Source: Zygnema circumcarinatum
Taxonomy: Eukaryota; Streptophyta; Zygnematophyceae; Zygnematales; Zygnemataceae
Direction: 5' to 3'
Assembly (NCBI GenBank): GCA_037447605.1
Contig: CM074805.1
Span: 4,335,573 to 4,399,572, forward strand
Length of the DNA stretch: 64,000 nt
This document shows positions 40,201 through 50,122 of this stretch, piece after piece; position 1 is the stretch's first letter; every line of letters starts with the position of its first letter. Made by a program: the position numbers and the translations under genes. The notes below the pieces were generated by a model, which worked only from the letters and a program-made list of their open reading frames with translations, did not search any database and was not told where the DNA came from.

Positions 40201-40833
40201 CTCCTTGTTCCTTTCCTCCTCTCGATGCTTGTCTTTATCCCTCTCTTTTTCCACCCGATGCTTTTCCCTTTCTTTCTCCTCCTCTCGATTTCTCTCTCTC
40301 CCCTTGTCGTCCTTCTCTCGAACTTTGTCCTTTTCCCTCTCTTTCTCCTTCAATTCCGGCAAATTTTCCCTGTGCTTGTCTTTCCCTTTCTCCTTCTCCT
40401 TGGGGCGATCTCTGTCTCTCTCTTTCTCCACTTTCTCTCTCCCTTTACTCCTCTCCTTCTCACTCACTTTTTCGTCCCTCTCTTTCTCCTTGCTCTTTGG
40501 TTTCTCCTTCTCCTGCTTCACATCCACGTCTTTCTCTTTCCTCTTCCTACTTTTCAAATTCATCTCCTTCTCACTATCGTCGTCCTCGTCCTTACTCTTG
40601 ACCCAACCTTTCTCGCTCTCTTTGCTCCTCTCCTTCTCCCTCCCCTTCTCTCTCTCCCTCTCCCTGTCTCTCCCTTTCTCCTCCTCCCTCTCCTTCACCC
40701 GAACCTTTCCCTTCTCCCTCTCTCCTCCCTTTCCCCTCTCCTTCTCCTCCCGACTCCTCCCTTTCCCATTCTCTCTCTCCCTCTCTTCTCTCTGCTCGTC
40801 ATCCACCAGCTCTCCCTCCTCTACTGCGCCCAT
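34205..40833 (-). CDS. SART1 / Snu66 / DOT2, U4/U6.U5 tri-snRNP-associated protein
   Basis: Starts at ATG 40833 ([17 protein letters not shown]) and ends at TGA 34205. Exon 1 (39644-40833) is a very long Lys/Glu/Arg-rich low-complexity arm, as in plant DOT2. Following exons match SART1: [20 protein letters not shown] (about 38620-38820); [20 protein letters not shown] (about 38060-38200); [18 protein letters not shown] (about 37510-37610); [20 protein letters not shown] (about 37010-37090); a long exon 35766-36510 ([49 protein letters not shown]); [16 protein letters not shown] near 35110-35160 in part; [20 protein letters not shown]; then [14 protein letters not shown] spliced to [15 protein letters not shown]. 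The C-terminus has [11 protein letters not shown] and [11 protein letters not shown] in tandem and continues another 40 residues. The family recruits the tri-snRNP to the pre-spliceosome in the nucleus; plant mutants have meristem and vein defects. Confidence 0.93.
37195..37287. repeat. (CT)n microsatellite in a SART1 intron
   Basis: Nearly pure CT dinucleotides with a few CG and CCC breaks, flanked by CCCCTCC runs. On the minus strand it is GA-rich and gives false Arg/Glu-rich ORFs resembling the real charged arm of SART1. It lies just downstream of the exon with [15 protein letters not shown] on the plus-strand map. Confidence 0.9.
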
Positions 40834-41322
40834 CCTCCTACCCTAACTAACCCTAATCCCAACCCTAATTCTTCCCTCCCTTCCTCCCTCCCCCTCACCT
40901 TCTCGCCATCCCTCACTTTACAAACCCTAAACTATGCCAGGCAGGGCCCTTTTCCCTTTTCAAAAACCAACCGAATGACAGGTTCCGTTGACCGCTGTCC
41001 ATCCACAACCGTCGACATCCGTTCGTGTCAGTTACCGCCCGTTTCCTGCGGTTGGCGTCGTCCGTTCGAGCGGCCAGAAACCGCCACGTCGACCGACTGA
41101 TAATGACGTCATAATGGCGTAGAAAATAGACAGTCCAAACAATGAGTTGACGTCACCCTCTGAAACCAGAAACTGGCAAAAAACCCAAACGGAAACCGGT
41201 TTTCCGGTTTTCCGGTTTTCCAGTTTTCCGGTTTTCAGTTTTTTTTTTCGGAAACCTGGACACTGGAAAAGCCCGGGGGGCCCCTGTCCAGGGGCCCTCG
41301 CCTCTTCCAGCAGTCCCAGGCC
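40834..41322. promoter_or_regulatory. bidirectional promoter region, SART1 / mitochondrial EF-G
   Basis: The two start codons are 489 bp apart on opposite strands. Close to the SART1 start lie ACCCTAA-type motifs (CTAACCCTAATCCCAACCC at about 40848) and a telo-box AAACCCTAA at 40922-40930. These motifs are common near start sites of plant translation and cell-growth genes. Two perfect TGACGTCA palindromes sit at 41104-41111 and 41148-41155, known bZIP/CREB-type sites. Next to the second is an 8-bp CCGGTTTT repeat (about 41196-41240). No TATA box is evident. Confidence 0.65.
41196..41240. repeat. CCGGTTTT tandem repeat
   Basis: Five to six copies of the 8-bp unit CCGGTTTT with variants (CCAGTTTT, TCAGTTTT). 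It lies about 85 bp upstream of the mitochondrial EF-G start codon, so it may be in the 5' UTR or core promoter. Confidence 0.85.
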
Positions 41323-44300
41323 ATGGCGGGGGGGCTGCGCCTGCTGGCGCTCGCGGCCTCTCGCCTGCGGCGCCCAGCGGCTCCCTCTGTTGCTGGAATC
41401 CGCCATGGAATGTTTGCAGGAGGGGGAGGGCTGGGGGGAAGGGCGCGCGTGTTTAGACTGCTGGAGGATAGAGGAAGCGGTTTTTCCTCTTTGGCAAGTC
41501 CTAGCGAGGAGCGGGAGCGCGAGTCATGGAGGGATGCTATGGAGAAGGTATGGATTCAGGCCTCAATTTTCATGGATATATGGAAGCAGAGATTTCAGCA
41601 CTCGTCATGATTGTATGCGTAGGCTAGAGTAGCAGTCGATGTTAGCCATTTTCCTTCGTTTCTGAAGCATGCTATAGAAGCAGAAGGCCTTATTATTTTG
41701 AAATTTCGCAGTATTCAGGCTAATTTACGTCTAAAACTAAGTGCTTTGCTGGAAGACGTCGGCAAGCCCGAGCTATCTTGCTCGTTATATTTCAAGGTTC
41801 TCCTTTGATGTGAAATGATGATCTCTAAGTCTAAAGCATTTGCTGGCACGTTTTTCTTAAGATCAACCGGATCTTGAACCAGGCCATTTATAATAAGGCT
41901 TTCTGTAAGGCGGGCTTTACCTTTCTATAAGGCTATTGGATAGGACTCTTTGAACAGAATACAACGAATAAGGTGCGCCTAGAACAATTACTTGTAACCA
42001 CTTTGTGTGGCTTCTATAACCGTCGCGTGGTTTTGCAGTTTATGCAATCTCTTTGAGAAGGACCATTTGAGTGGTGTGTGTTGAAGTTTTTTGCTGTATG
42101 GATCTTTTTCCGGGCCCAGATTCGAAACATTGGAATTTCAGCACACATTGATTCGGGGAAAACTACATTGACAGAACGAATCCTTTTCTACACTGGGCGC
42201 ATTCATGAGATCCATGAAGTCAAAGGGCGAGATGGAGTGGGCGCCAAGATGGATTCTATGGACTTAGAGAGAGAGAAGGGCATCACAATTCAGTCAGCTG
42301 CCACACACTGTGTATGGGGAGATAACCAGGTGAGATCACCTTCCTTGTTGAATCACTGTTTGGACTAAAATGCCACATCGTAGTTAGAATTGTCTCAACT
42401 GGAAAAGTTGTCTAGTGGAATACCAATTCCAATTGGATACTAGGTTTGGTGAAATATTGAACTTATTTTATCCAGTGTGGACGAGTTTTTTGCCAAAAGG
42501 CTTTTGGACCAACAGTCATCCAGCTTTAACAATGATTTTTTGACGTTGAACAAGTGGAGGTTGCAAATCATTTCATATTCTTTCCTTTGTAAAACTCAAT
42601 GACGATCCATAATTCCATGCACAAGTTGTCTTCTCACCAGGCAATTCTTCACACCAGGCAACTGACTCCTGTTCTGTGAGGTTTTACAACTAAGTAACTA
42701 GATGAAAGATTGTCTGCAAGTATTCATCCGAGGAATAGAGAGTGTGCAATGGGGCTTCATATAGGTGAATATTATTGACACTCCCGGCCACGTGGACTTC
42801 ACCATTGAAGTTGAGCGAGCGCTGCGTGTGCTGGATGGAGCTGTGCTCGTCCTCTGCAGCGTGGGGGGGGTTCAAAGTCAGAGCATAACGGTGGACCGCC
42901 AAATGCGTCGTTACGGGTGCGCCTTTTTTGTTTTTCGTTTACTGCAGTGAACATCAAATGACCCAAGCATCTTTCTCAGCCACTTTTTTTGCTGTAATCT
43001 TTTTTAAAAACGTATGTTGTGAACGAAAGACATTTGCGTTAGAAGCATTTCATCACCCACCTAATGCTAATGCTAAGTGAAAGACCGCTTAAAATCTTTG
43101 ACTGCCTGCATTCTCTGTTCACTCACTTCTGACAAAGTTGTTCCTGGACCTAGCCTTTCTATATGAGTAGGCAATCATAATTTATCTCAAGCCTCCTCCC
43201 CTCCCCCTAAAAATCCCATAACTGTTGCAATGTGTGTGACGATTGACGATTGACCGATTGGGCCATTTGCAGTGTACCCCGGCTCGCATTTATTAATAAA
43301 TTAGATCGGACCGGCGCAGACCCCTGGAAAGTATTGCAACAGGTGCGCTCCAAACTGCGCCACCACTGCGCGGCTGTGCAGCTACCCATCGGCCTTGAAG
43401 GGGATCTGAAGGGTTTGGTCGACCTTGTACGCGAACGCGCAATTATGTTTGAAGGGGCCCACGGGTGAGTGCCAAACATTGCACATCTTGGAGGGAGGGG
43501 GGAAGAAGGCTGGAAACACAAGTTTTCCTTTCCTTTCCCTTCCTGGGTTTTTCAGTCTGCTCTTTTGGTCTTTAGGAAGCCTTAGAGAAGGTGCAGGGGT
43601 TGCTAAAACGATGGGGCTAGTTGAAGCTTAGTGAATGCTTGTCGCTATCCTACTACCAATAGGTTTGAGCTTTGAACTTTTTTTTTGGGAATTGTTCAAT
43701 GTTCAAATGAAAAGGTTTCGTTTGAACTTTGAACACTCGAAGCGAATAGTTTTTCAAATTGAACAATATAAAACAAAGTTCAATTGTTCAAAGTCTCAGT
43801 CTGTTCGGTTGTTCAGTTACACGTGTGGATTCCAATTTTTGCCACTTAGGATTTAAGCAATCTGAAAATTTTGCTTAACTCCGGCCCATTTTCGTCGTAC
43901 GATTTTTTGGCGCTAATGTAGATCAACAATTTCCGTACGGTATGGAAGGTTTCTACTACCGTACGGTAATAGAAACGGGCAAAATATGAACGCGGGTGGA
44001 CCTGGGTCCACGCAATCTGCGATTTGACAGCAAATCACATTGTTGATCTATGGATGCGAAGTAAACTGAAATTGAACTCGACCGGTTCTTCAATGTTCAA
44101 TTGGTTTCGTATTGGATTCCCATTTGAACAAAGACCAGTGTTTAAAAAAAAAAAAAAAAAGAGAAATCTAAAGTGGAAACAGTGTCTTTTTTTAACACCG
44201 ATTGCGAACAGTTTTTTTTTGAACTGCCAAAACATTTAATTGTTCAAAGTTCAAAGCTCAAAGCTATTGGTAGTAGGGTAGTGCAGGTTCCTCAAGAAGC

Positions 44301-47300
44301 TGGGATTGCCTGCTGCAGGGAAATCCTTCGGGAGGAGGCCATTCCCGAGCGGCTATTGGAGGCTGCTGCGGACAAGCGAAGGGAGCTCATCGAACATGTG
44401 TCGGAAGTCGACGATGAGCTGGCAGAGCGCTTCCTCAATGATGAGCCTGTCACGGCAGAGCTGCTACAGGTGGGTAGGACCTTACCCCCTGCTCAGGCAT
44501 ACATCTGCAATGATGGATGCAGGAAAGCTACAACTACATGCATGGAAACTTAATACTGAATAACATGCAGGTAGGGTGACATTCTATGTGAACGACGAGG
44601 AGCTACAAATGCTTCTTCAACATTTTAGAGCAGGAAACCCAGAGATCCTTGATTGCACATGTAAGAGAAAGTGTCTTGCCATGATTCATATAGTCTCTGT
44701 GATTACGGTGGATCTGTGTTTTGCAGGCCGCCATTCGTAGAGCCACACTCAAACTTGAGTTTATTCCCCTTTTTATGGGCAGTGCTTTCAAAAACAAGGT
44801 GAGCTCCTTGTTCAACTCACACAGTTATGTAGATCTGCAAGAGGCTCACAGAGGTTGATGCTTATGAAGTTTCTCATTAAGTTGAATCCCCACTCCGTCT
44901 CTCTTTCCCACTATGCAAAGCAGGGTGTGCAACTGCTTCTGGATGGCGTTCAAGATTACCTGCCCTGCCCACTGGAGGTGGAAAATTACGCGTTGGATCA
45001 GAACAGGAATGAGGAAAAGGTTTTGACGTCCTCCTTTTCCTGCCAGAGACTTTGGCTGTGGAACTACAAAAGTTATTGTGAATGGGGGAGTTTTTAAGAA
45101 GTGCGCATATCATGATGTCATATTGTGCATTCTAATGAATGAGGAAGTTCAGAAGAGTGATTTGTGCATTATGGGCTTGTTTTGTCAGGTAGTGCTGCAA
45201 GGCTCCCCTGAGGGCCCAATGGTGGGGCTCGCTTTCAAGCTCGAAGAGGGGAGATTCGGACAGCTCACATATTTAAGGTGCTTTTCTTATTCTACATGGA
45301 GAGTAAGAGTGTCATTCTGCAAATGGTTTCATACTATTGCTAGCGGGAACGTGAGTTAAAAAGAAACGGAAGGATTACTTGTTTGGCTGCTTTCAACAGA
45401 GCAAAAGAGACTCTTGGCTGGGTAGGATGTATGAGGGTACCATGAGGCGGGGCGACTTCATCTACAACTGCACCAATGGAAAGAAGATAAAGGTGGGATC
45501 ATTTGTTGAATGCTTGAGTTTCTCTTTTCCCGCCTGCTTGGGCAAACCATGTAACCTAACTCTGATGTTGCAATCACAGCCAGACACCCTTAGAATGTGC
45601 ACTGTTTTTTGTTAAAAAAGGTTGTATCAGATACAGCTCTGCTTTATGTTTCTCCTGTAGCTACTTTGCATCATCGCGTGCTGCATAACTGAAAGGAATC
45701 ACAAGCTCAATTTTGGGTTTCAGGTGCCGCGTTTGGTGCGGATGCATGCAGATGATATGGAGGTGAGAAGCTTACCCTCCATGTAAGTCCGTTCCCTTAA
45801 GTATCACAGCTATAGGCGGGATACTCTCACACTGTCCTGGACTACCTCACTCGTCTTCACACCTAATTCCTCTGACCTTCCTGTTCTTCATTGTCACAGT
45901 CACGATAATTAGTGGGCTTTCTAGTTTATTGAGCAGAATTGTGGGATGGGGAACAGGATATTCAAGAGGCTCAAGCTGGAGAAATTGTTGCCATGTTTGG
46001 AGTTGACTGTGCAACTGGTGAGCGCTTTACCCCATCGTCTTTGAGTTCTGTCAATATCAAGATTGTCTGTGTATGTATGTGTGTGTGTGTGTGAAAGAGC
46101 GAGTGAAAGAGAGAATTGTGATTGTTGCTTGCCCTCATGCAGGCTGGGCATGTTGTGAGGGATTAGTTCATGAATACCCATAACTGATGCTGGCCAAACT
46201 ACTTTTGTTTTTGCTGTTGATGATACAGGCGATACCTTTACTGATGGAACAGTGAAATACACTATGACTTCCATGAATGTTCCAGACCCTGTCATGTCTC
46301 TCTCCATTACGCCCGCAACGAAAGATGTCGGACCACAGGTCTGCCTCTCAAACCTCTTCCTTATCTTTCATATAAGGCCAATTTGCCTTGGTGCTGGGAT
46401 TGCTGATGAGTGGGTCATTTTCTAGTTCTGCTATTTAAAGAGGCAGCTTGATGCCCACATTACTATGCAGGTGTTTTCCTGAACCAGTATAGGCCCTAAC
46501 TGCTCCATGTCAATTGGGATGTATTCGTATTGCAGTTCTCGAAGGCGCTGAACCGCTTTCAGAAAGAGGATCCCACTTTCAGAGTTAGCCTTGATCCCGA
46601 CAGTGGGCAGGTTGAACCAACCCTTAACCTCAAAAAGCATGAGAGTGGATTCTTTATAAGAATCATGGCTTGACATTGGAGGGATGGACGTGCTGCTAAA
46701 GCGACATGGGCAAATTCCAGTTCTTAGAGGTGTCGTCTCTGACTGTGAATAGGAGAGCGGGTGGGACTACTGCAGACCATCATATCGGGCATGGGGGAGT
46801 TGCACTTAGACATCTATGTGGAGCGCATCAAAAGAGAATACAAGGTGAGAAAAAGGGGATTGTTGATCTTGTTTTTCCTAGTCCGTTTGGTGTCGAAAAT
46901 ACCTCCAGCCAACCCTTTTAGCTGCATTTGGGTGTATGTCTTGGAAGTAATGGAGGAAAGCAGGCTTGTTGGGAGAGTGCAGGTGGAGACAGTGGTAGGG
47001 AAACCTCAGGTCAACTTTCGTGAAACTATCACCAGAAGGGCGGACTTTGACTACACGCATAAGAAGCAAAGTGGAGGGCAAGGCCAGTATGGTCGAGTTA
47101 TTGGGTAAGGGAGGATATGATACGAGCTGCTGCCATAGTGTGGTTGTGGAGTAGCCCTCTTCTTCCATTTGTTACGAGATAGTGAAGGTCTTGGTCGGGG
47201 TTTTTTGTGCCATTCTGTAAGGGTTCAGGTACATTGAGCCGCTTCCTGAAGACCACCCCACAAAGTTTGAATTTGAGAATCAAATGGTCGGTCAGGCGGT

Positions 47301-49012
47301 GCCATCGAATTTCATTCCTGCCGTTGAAAAGGGGTTTATTGAGGCTGCGAATAGGTATGTGACCGAACACTTGCTTCAGGTTAATCTGAAAATTTCTGCA
47401 ACCTACACATTCACGCGAGGAGATAACCCTTTAAGACTGTTTAGTTGGGCAAGACGGAAGCAGGTCAGGTGAAGTTGAGAAGAAGGAAGAGGTCAAATAC
47501 TTGCCAGCTCTCCTCTCCCTCTCTCTCTCTCTCACTCTCTCTTGCTCTCTCTCACACACACACCCCCCCTCACTCTCTCTCCCCACTCTCACTCCCCCCT
47601 CCCCCTCTCCTTTTCCCTCTCCCTCTCCCTCTCCCTCTCTCTCAGGATCTGTAAGGAGCAGCTAGGTATAGCTGAAAGGATAAGATTTTGAATTTGTGTG
47701 GGGCTCCTGCAGTGGGGCTCTGATAGGCTTCCCAGTGGAAAACCTTCGATGTGTCCTTACGGATGGAGCAAGCCATGCAGTGGATAGTAGCGAACTTGCA
47801 TTCAAGCTGGCATCCGTCTATGCTTTCCGACAGGTCAGCCCTTGAAGCCCTCCCATTTTCCGCCTCCCATTTCTTGCCTCGTAAATCATCATCAGAAAGA
47901 CGCCTGAGCCCTTACAGAAGCTCTGCAATGTGGCCTAAAAGATCACCATCTCTGCTCTCCCTGGCCTTCCTTCATAGTGGCTCTTTATCACTATCGTCTC
48001 TTCCCACCCCCCTTAGCATATCATTCTAGTGATTGCATCCAGACCATCCTTGTTCTTGCTTCAAACCCACTGAATTTTGACCAGTTATAGACATGTGACG
48101 AGTCTAAAGCTTGTCCAAGTGAGCATCTGAGGTCGCAGTGCTATGAGAAGGCTGCCCCTGTCATCTTGGAGCCTGTAATGGCGGTGGAAGTGAAGGCTCC
48201 TGTAGATTTTCAAGGGACCATCATCGGCAATGTGAACAGGTAAGAGAGGCAAGCTGGGCATGTGGGGGGAAGGCTTTCATTAACTGTTCCATGTGCTCTA
48301 TTCAAGACTGCTGTATCTTTCGACTGTTACTGTAATCTTTGGATCGAGGAAGGATGCATTTGCATGTTTGGATAACTTCTTGTAGCAGCCTTTTCTATTA
48401 AGGGTCAGCAGCTGACGAGGGGTAAGCGGCAATGCAGGCGGAAGGGCATAATTTCAGGTAGCGAGCAGGACGGGGACGAAGTCACTATTCTGGCACATGT
48501 AACGTTACCTTATGCCCCTTCAATCTTCTCTTTCTTCAACACAGCTTCTTCATTCCTTGTTTTTTAAGTGAATTTCAGCGTTTGACAATGTTCAATTTGT
48601 TGTCACTTGATTGACAGGTTCCCCTTAACAACATGTTTGGCTATTCGACAGACTTGCGCTCCATGACGCAGGTGTGTTACTGGAAGCAGCATGCATGCAT
48701 GCATGCATGCATGAATGTTGCTCGGCACATTTTATTTAAAGACGTCGATTCTTCTCAATCAACAGCTGCTTTGCGTTTAGCAGAGCTCAAACTCCAAAAA
48801 CCTAACCGCAAAGCGAGTTCCTGTTTTGGAAGTGACTTGGAAGTGCATGCTCGTCAAATCTTTCTCGGAACTGGACCCTTTAACTGATGTGCTCAAACGT
48901 GGTAAGGGCACAGGGCAAAGGAGAGTTCACCATGGAGTACTTTGAGCACAGCCCTGTGCCGCAGGATGTGCAGGCGCAGCTTGTAGCAGACTTCAGGAAG
49001 GCTCGAGCCTGA
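41323..49012 (+). CDS. mitochondrial elongation factor G (mtEF-G1 / GFM1 type)
   Basis: Starts at ATG 41323 with an Arg/Ala-rich, acid-poor leader ([18 protein letters not shown]) typical of a mitochondrial presequence, and ends TGA 49010-49012. GTPase motifs are intact: G1 [10 protein letters not shown]2 [11 protein letters not shown]3 DTPGHVDF, G4 NKLD, G5 GSAFKNK. The order follows GFM1: [10 protein letters not shown] (42200s); [20 protein letters not shown] (42765-42920); the exon ending 43464; the exon starting 44319 ([13 protein letters not shown]); [145 protein letters not shown]; and [17 protein letters not shown]. It drives ribosome translocation in mitochondria. The intron 43465-44318 carries a MITE-like insertion. 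Confidence 0.96.
43648..44278. mobile_element. MITE-like element with 33-bp terminal inverted repeats and TA target duplication
   Basis: The left end (43648-43680) and the right end (44278 back to 44246) are inverted copies with 2 mismatches in 33 bp. Shared blocks are CCTACTACCAATAG and TTTGAGCTTTGAACTTT. Both ends are flanked by TA (43646-43647 and 44279-44280), the target duplication of Tc1/mariner-type elements. The 631-bp element has no transposase ORF, so it is non-autonomous. Inside are two CCGTACGG palindromes (43933-43940, 43959-43966), a 12-bp inverted repeat TAGATCAACAAT (43919-43930 and 44039-44050) and a poly-A run near 44143-44159. It makes up most of an 854-bp EF-G intron. Confidence 0.8.
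47514..47643. repeat. (CT)n / CCCTCT pyrimidine repeat in an EF-G intron
   Basis: CT dinucleotides, a short CA run and CCCTCT hexamers fill the intron between the exon with [11 protein letters not shown] and the exon with GFPVENLRC. The tract is similar to the hexamer repeats at both window ends. Confidence 0.85.
48689..48712. repeat. (GCAT)n tetranucleotide repeat
   Basis: About six GCAT units lie in the intron just after the exon coding SMTQ in the EF-G gene. Confidence 0.9.
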
Positions 49013-50122
49013 GACCTCTCGTCAGCTGAGCAGCAGCTGTAGGGGAAGACTTTGAACGCAATTCAAGCACATTTTGGACTATGGACTGCAAGAGAAGAAG
49101 AGCGCAGCGACGGGGACTATTGAAAAAGGATAGAAGGGAGAGGGCGGGTGAGGAGGGAGGGAGACAGTATTGAATAAAGGAGAGTGAAGGCATCCATGAC
49201 CTTCACTTCCTTACCGAGGTCAGGGAGAGAGTGAGAGGGAGCGAGAGAGGCTAGAGACGAGAGCAATGGAGAGAGTGGGACTCCTCCTTCAAGTGTACGT
49301 GAAGCTCCCGGGCAGCACCCAGGCGGAGCATTTGGGCTTATTCTGAGCCTCTGTAGGAGGGCAAGCCGATCCATTGTTAAGGTTGGAAAAAGCTTTGGAA
49401 GTGACAAAAAAAAATGGAGAAAAAAAAAATGAAATTTTGACTAGTGGGTGAGGTGGTTGGACGTTTTTGGTCCGCCTTGGGGGGCACCATTTTTGGACAA
49501 GCTTATTTTTTTATAAATAAAGCTCGCTTGTACGGCTCTACATGCGAGTGTCTTGATTGTCACCCCGAACCGGGTAGCTGGGAGTATTTTGAAGTTGGTC
49601 TTTTAAAAAAAAAAAAACAGGTCTGAAAATTCCTTGGCAACAACAAGGCTGCCTTCTCGTGACATGAATCCCCGGAAAAAAGGAGAAAAAGGGAAAGAAA
49701 AACTCTTCTTTGAAGAATGTGAGAGCACAGGAGAGCGTCTCAGAGGCAGCTTGGAAGCCCCCCATTATCTGCTACGCGATCTTTCAAACCCTAAAAATAG
49801 GTCAAAAAATAGGTGGAGTGTGCGCATTGGAGGTGAATTCGCCTCTGAACTCCCTTTGAAATTTTACTTTACATCTAAGCCTAAATATTTCTAGCACCCA
49901 CGCCTTGAGGCGCAAAGGTGAAAGGTCCTTCCTTCACCTGGAGTTACTTTACATAATGAAACTCACAGTACCTAGAATTCTAAGACCTAAAATTACCGGT
50001 GGCAGTATTGCCGGCTCCTTCAAAGAAGCTCTCCCATCGCCTTCCTCCTCCTTCACGATGCCATAATGCAACTTCCTTCTTCTTTCTCGGGATTAGTAGC
50101 AATTCTTTTACCGCCGGTAAAC
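49013..50122. other. intergenic region between convergent EF-G and transporter genes
   Basis: This holds the EF-G 3' UTR (TTGAATAAAGG at about 49170 is a possible polyadenylation signal; another AATAAAGC is near 49515) and the transporter 3' UTR. Poly-A tracts occur at 49410-49430 and 49603-49617. CAAACCCTAAAAATAGG lies at about 49787. No gene is evident. Confidence 0.5.

Noticed and set aside
39938-41100. Long plus-strand Ser/Leu/Phe-rich open frames
   Set aside because: They are the antisense of the Lys/Glu-rich SART1 exon; the low-complexity codons leave several frames open.
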